A DNA stretch of 9,106 nt from Polaromonas sp. (GTDB taxonomy: Bacteria > Pseudomonadota > Gammaproteobacteria > Burkholderiales > Burkholderiaceae_C): positions 1 to 9,106 of the forward strand of contig JABMMH010000427.1 in assembly GCA_013205645.1 (NCBI GenBank). Reading direction: 5' to 3'. Numbering within the stretch: position 1 is the stretch's first letter; the number at the start of each line of letters is the position of its first letter. Under the pieces are notes generated by a model, which did not search any database, was not told the origin of the DNA, and saw only the letters and a program-made list of their open reading frames with translations. This document shows, in pieces, positions 7,251 through 9,106 of this stretch. A program made the position numbers and the translations under genes.

Positions 7251-7297
7251 ACGCAAGGCAGTTGAGACGTCCTTGAGTTCTGGTTGTATGCGCGCAC

Positions 7298-7320
7298 AAA
7301 AAAACCCACTTAAAAGTGGG
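7298..7320 (-). terminator. Intrinsic terminator of the hns-family gene
   Basis: On the minus strand CCCACTTTTAAGTGGG (complement of 7305-7320) folds into a 6-7-bp stem and is followed at once by seven T residues (complement of 7298-7304). It starts 32 nt after the hns stop. This is a textbook rho-independent terminator. It separates hns from the pil operon, so pilB must have its own promoter or depend on readthrough. Confidence 0.9.
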
Positions 7321-7352
7321 CTCGAGAGTGAGGCGAATCGATCTGTCCGTGA

Positions 7353-7649
7353 TCAACCAACGATCAGGTAGTCGTCCTTATTCTTGCCTGCCAACCATTT
7401 AGGCGCCAAACCACGGCCGCTCCAAGTATTGCCACTGAGTGGATCGCGGTATTTAGCAGCGACCTTGCCAGTTTTCTTGGCTGAAGATTTGCCCTTGCCG
7501 CTTGAAAATACATCGCTGGCTGTGAGTTCATACTCAGCCACAATGGCACGAACTTTGGCAATAGCCTCACCCACTTCGCGCTGGCGAACTTCGGTCACTT
7601 GATTCTGCAGGGTCTCAATTTGTGACAGCAGGTCTTTTAAAGAGCTCAT
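7353..7649 (-). CDS. H-NS family nucleoid-associated DNA-binding protein
   Basis: Small histone-like protein of the betaproteobacterial BpH3/Bv3F group, expected to oligomerise and bind AT-rich DNA, often silencing genes. It has 98 residues. The N-terminal half (about 3-45, LKDLLSQIETLQNQVTEVRQ onward) is a coiled-coil oligomerisation region; a basic Ser/Lys linker (about 50-66) follows; the C-terminal domain is YRDPLSGNTWSGRGLAPKWL (67-86) and ends KDDYLIVG. The minor-groove binding core is R79-G80-L81, where the best-studied members have RGR or QGR. The ATG (complement of 7647-7649) is supported by AAAGGA about 6 nt upstream; the frame continues 15 codons further upstream without similarity. 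It is a one-gene unit with its own terminator, between ispB and pilB. Several paralogues per genome are common, so I give no gene symbol. Target genes cannot be read from the sequence. Confidence 0.93.
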   Translation of the reverse strand: MSSLKDLLSQIETLQNQVTEVRQREVGEAIAKVRAIVAEYELTASDVFSSGKGKSSAKKTGKVAAKYRDPLSGNTWSGRGLAPKWLAGKNKDDYLIVG

Positions 7650-7728
7650 CGATAATCCTTTGATAAAATTCAATTCTAATCGATGAATTCGCAAAGTCTT
7701 GGATAGATACTGATCTAAATTACTTTTA

Positions 7729-7758
7729 AAAATACAAAATGTTGCAAAATCCCGTCAA
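7729..7758 (-). promoter_or_regulatory. Candidate promoter of the hns-family gene
   Basis: On the minus strand TTGACG (complement of 7753-7758) and TATTTT (complement of 7729-7734) are 18 nt apart, in the very AT-rich 162-nt gap between ispB and hns. The -35 box is 5/6 of consensus; the -10 box is weaker. Other AT-rich hexamers nearby could also serve. The leader would be about 75 nt, and its AT-richness would suit self-binding by H-NS, which is inference. Confidence 0.4.
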
Positions 7759-7766
7759 AAGTCGGA

Positions 7767-7796
7767 CAAAAATAAACTATAGAAATAGATTCATAG
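7767..7796 (-). terminator. Weak terminator candidate after ispB
   Basis: On the minus strand CTATGAA and TTCTATAG (complement of 7777-7796) pair as a 7-bp AU-rich stem with one bulged base, followed by a T-rich run (complement of 7767-7776). It begins 16 nt after the ispB stop. The stem has few G-C pairs, so function is uncertain. Confidence 0.3.
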
Positions 7797-7811
7797 CCAT
7801 TCGCCGACCAA

Positions 7812-8798
7812 TTAAGCACGCCGCGCCAGCAACTCCGAAGCCAAGCCCAGCAACGCCGAGCGGTAATGGCTGTCTGGCAGGCGGCTCAATGCGTCCATCG
7901 CACGCTGTGCTTCTGCTGCCGCGCAGGCTCGGGTCGCGTCAAGCGCCCCGGTGCGCTGCACAATAGCGACAATTTCTGCCATTTTCTCGGTCCCGCCGGT
8001 CTCAATAGCCAGTCGCAGGGTCTCACGCTCTTGTTCCGTGCCGCGCTGCATCGCAATGATCAGCGGCAGGGTTACTTTGCCTTCGCGCAAGTCGTCACCC
8101 AAGTTTTTGCCCATTTCGGACACGTCACCGTCGTAATCCAGCACGTCGTCAATGACCTGAAAAGCCGTACCGAGAGCCTGCCCATAATCCGCACAAGCGG
8201 CCTCAACGGCCGGCGTGGCGCCCGCCAGCAAAGCGGCGATGCGCGCACAGGCCTCAAACAACTTGGCCGTTTTGGAGCGAATCACCCGCACATAGTCTTC
8301 TTCGGACAGACTCGCATCGTGCATGTTCATGAGCTGCTGGACTTCGCCTTCAGCAATCACGTTGGTCGCCTCCGCCAATGTGCGCATGATCCGCATGTCG
8401 CCAGCGTCGACCATCATCTGGAAGGCGCGCGAATACAAAAAATCGCCAACCAACACACTGGCTGGATTGCCGAAAGCCTCATTGGCCGTTTCGCGGCCGC
8501 GCCGCAAGGTCGACTCGTCGACCACATCGTCGTGCAACAAAGTGGCTGTATGAATGAATTCGACCACTGCCGCCAGATTGAAACGTTGCTCGCCTTTGTA
8601 GCCGAGGGCGCCGCACATCAGCAGCAGCAAAGCCGGCCGCAGCCGCTTGCCCCCCGCCGCCACAATGTAGCGGGAAATCTGCCCGATCAAGGCGACGTCA
8701 GAGCTGAGCCGCTGCTCGACAACGGCATCCATGCCGCGCATGTCGTCAGCGATCAAGGCCAAAGCGGCGGCAGTACTAGTTGAAGAATTGAGAGACAA
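7812..8798 (-). CDS. ispB: Octaprenyl (long-chain polyprenyl) diphosphate synthase
   Basis: Trans-isoprenyl diphosphate synthase that extends farnesyl diphosphate with isopentenyl diphosphate to make the side chain of ubiquinone. From the TTG at 8798 it has 328 residues, against 323 in E. coli. GGKRLRP is at residues 49-55, the first Asp-rich motif DDVVD at 90-94, the KTAKLFEA block at 176-183 and the second Asp-rich motif DDVLD at 217-221, followed by GKNLGDDLREGKVTLPL. The C8 chain length is taken from E. coli IspB and is not provable here. No ATG exists before residue 20 of this model; the frame is open to about 8918, but a TATAAT lies at 8826-8831, so longer forms would start upstream of transcription. 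The TTG lacks a strong ribosome binding site. It is divergent from rplU, as in many proteobacteria. Confidence 0.95.
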   Translation of the reverse strand: MSLNSSTSTAAALALIADDMRGMDAVVEQRLSSDVALIGQISRYIVAAGGKRLRPALLLLMCGALGYKGEQRFNLAAVVEFIHTATLLHDDVVDESTLRRGRETANEAFGNPASVLVGDFLYSRAFQMMVDAGDMRIMRTLAEATNVIAEGEVQQLMNMHDASLSEEDYVRVIRSKTAKLFEACARIAALLAGATPAVEAACADYGQALGTAFQVIDDVLDYDGDVSEMGKNLGDDLREGKVTLPLIIAMQRGTEQERETLRLAIETGGTEKMAEIVAIVQRTGALDATRACAAAEAQRAMDALSRLPDSHYRSALLGLASELLARRA

Positions 8799-8825
8799 GG
8801 GGAGTCCAGACCAGAATTTGACGCA

Positions 8826-8831
8826 ATTATA
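8826..8831 (-). promoter_or_regulatory. Candidate -10 box of the ispB promoter
   Basis: On the minus strand a perfect TATAAT (complement of 8826-8831) lies 27 nt before the proposed ispB start. The sequence 17 nt further upstream (TGGCTG) is a poor -35 match, so the promoter is either weak or activator-aided. Its position supports the TTG start and a short leader of about 20 nt. Confidence 0.45.
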
Positions 8832-8911
8832 AGAAGGCCGCGCTTGGGCAGCCACGGTGCAGGGGCACAATGCACGGACAGTACAGGGTCTACCAAGCGC
8901 GAAAAAAAGAC

Positions 8912-8941
8912 TCGACAAGACTTCCTAGCCAAGGCTATAAT
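8912..8941 (+). promoter_or_regulatory. Sigma-70 promoter of rplU
   Basis: TCGACA (8912-8917, one mismatch to consensus) and a perfect TATAAT (8936-8941) are separated by 18 nt. Initiation near 8948 would give a leader of about 50 nt before rplU. Such a strong promoter fits a ribosomal protein operon. The 201-nt gap between ispB and rplU thus holds two divergent promoters. Confidence 0.8.
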
Positions 8942-8970
8942 CGAGGGCTCTGCGGAAATCCGTCTGCAGA

Positions 8971-8993
8971 ACTCAATTCGAAAATTGAAGAGG
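8971..8993 (+). promoter_or_regulatory. Leader hairpin and ribosome binding site of rplU
   Basis: GAAGAGG at 8987-8993 is a good ribosome binding site, 6 nt before the rplU ATG. Just ahead, CAATT (8973-8977) and AATTG (8983-8987) pair around a CGAA loop, touching the first base of that site. An upstream CTGC/GCAG pair (about 8950-8970) may form a second stem. Confidence 0.5.
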
Positions 8994-8999
8994 TCTTAC

Positions 9000-9106
9000 A
9001 TGTACGCGGTCATAAAAACCGGTGGCAAACAATACAAAGTTGCTACGGGTGAAAAAATTAAAGTAGAACAGATTGCTGCGGACGTAGGCCAAGAGATTGT
9101 TATCGA
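9000..9106 (+). CDS. rplU: 50S ribosomal protein L21, 3' end outside the window
   Basis: Large-subunit ribosomal protein that binds 23S rRNA. Only the first 35 residues are present. They begin MYAVIKTGGKQYKVATGEKI, the conserved N-terminus of L21, followed by KVEQIAADVGQEIVI; full length is about 103 residues. The ATG at 9000 has GAAGAGG 6 nt upstream and a near-consensus promoter before it. In most proteobacteria rpmA (L27) and obgE follow, but they lie beyond the edge and are not seen here. Confidence 0.96.
   Translation, partial: MYAVIKTGGKQYKVATGEKIKVEQIAADVGQEIVI

Noticed and set aside
7158..7352. Search for a tRNA or remnant of the pilB N-terminal domain upstream of pilB
   Set aside because: No T-loop or cloverleaf was found, and no frame on the minus strand resembles an MshEN domain; stops occur in each frame.
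7333..7692. GCGAATCGAT and ATCGATGAATTCGC near the two sides of hns, as possible insertion repeats
   Set aside because: They are imperfect, inverted rather than direct, and built on a common ATCGAT word; no transposase or terminal repeats are present.
7650..7694. 15-codon N-terminal extension of the H-NS protein
   Set aside because: The downstream ATG has a proper AAAGGA site and matches the family start; the extension is AT-rich leader sequence.
7866..8783. Long open frame on the plus strand opposite ispB (305 codons)
   Set aside because: It is the antisense shadow of a fully recognisable IspB; its sequence is low in conserved motifs and rich in residues produced by reverse reading of GC-rich codons.
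1..9106. CRISPR arrays, insertion sequences, prophage or toxin-antitoxin modules
   Set aside because: No regularly spaced repeats, transposase or integrase motifs, or paired small toxin-like genes were seen on either strand.

Overview
The window carries conserved chromosomal genes. The protein sequences fit a betaproteobacterium of the Burkholderiales, most likely Comamonadaceae (Rhodoferax/Polaromonas-like). The evidence is the fused order pilB-pilC-pilD-coaE-zapD-yacG, a short H-NS protein of the BpH3/Bv3F type with a TWSGRG motif, and IspB divergent from rplU. Genus is inference from remembered homologues; no search was run.

Layout. Bases 1-2143 are read on the plus strand: the 3' part of prfA (release factor 1), prmC (which methylates the GGQ glutamine of release factors; its start overlaps the prfA stop by 8 nt), then grxD (monothiol CGFS glutaredoxin) behind a 75-nt gap. 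Bases 2169-7157 are read on the minus strand as one tight operon, transcribed from right to left: pilB (extension ATPase), pilC (inner-membrane platform), pilD (prepilin peptidase), coaE (dephospho-CoA kinase), zapD (FtsZ-associated division factor) and yacG (zinc protein that inhibits gyrase). Several joints are stop/start overlaps (TGATG, ATGA) or just touching. grxD and yacG converge over 25 nt, with a perfect 8-bp hairpin spanning the yacG stop. Upstream of pilB, also on the minus strand, lie an hns-family gene with its own intrinsic terminator and then ispB (long-chain polyprenyl diphosphate synthase for the quinone side chain). At the right edge rplU (ribosomal protein L21) starts on the plus strand behind a near-consensus promoter, divergent from ispB.

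The pil genes supply three core parts of a type IV pilus or related machine (motor, platform, prepilin processing); no pilin gene is visible. The rest is housekeeping: translation termination, Fe-S/glutathione chemistry, CoA, division, quinone synthesis and ribosome assembly.

I found no CRISPR array, insertion sequence, prophage, toxin-antitoxin pair or obvious new multi-gene system. The best lead is that PilB begins directly at its ATPase core: the usual N-terminal MshEN-type domain (about 170 residues) is missing, an in-frame stop lies a short way upstream, and the space where it should be encoded holds the hns terminator and a short non-coding gap. Other points worth a look are the hns gene next to the pilus operon, several non-ATG starts, the yacG-stop hairpin, and small overlapping frames ahead of pilB.
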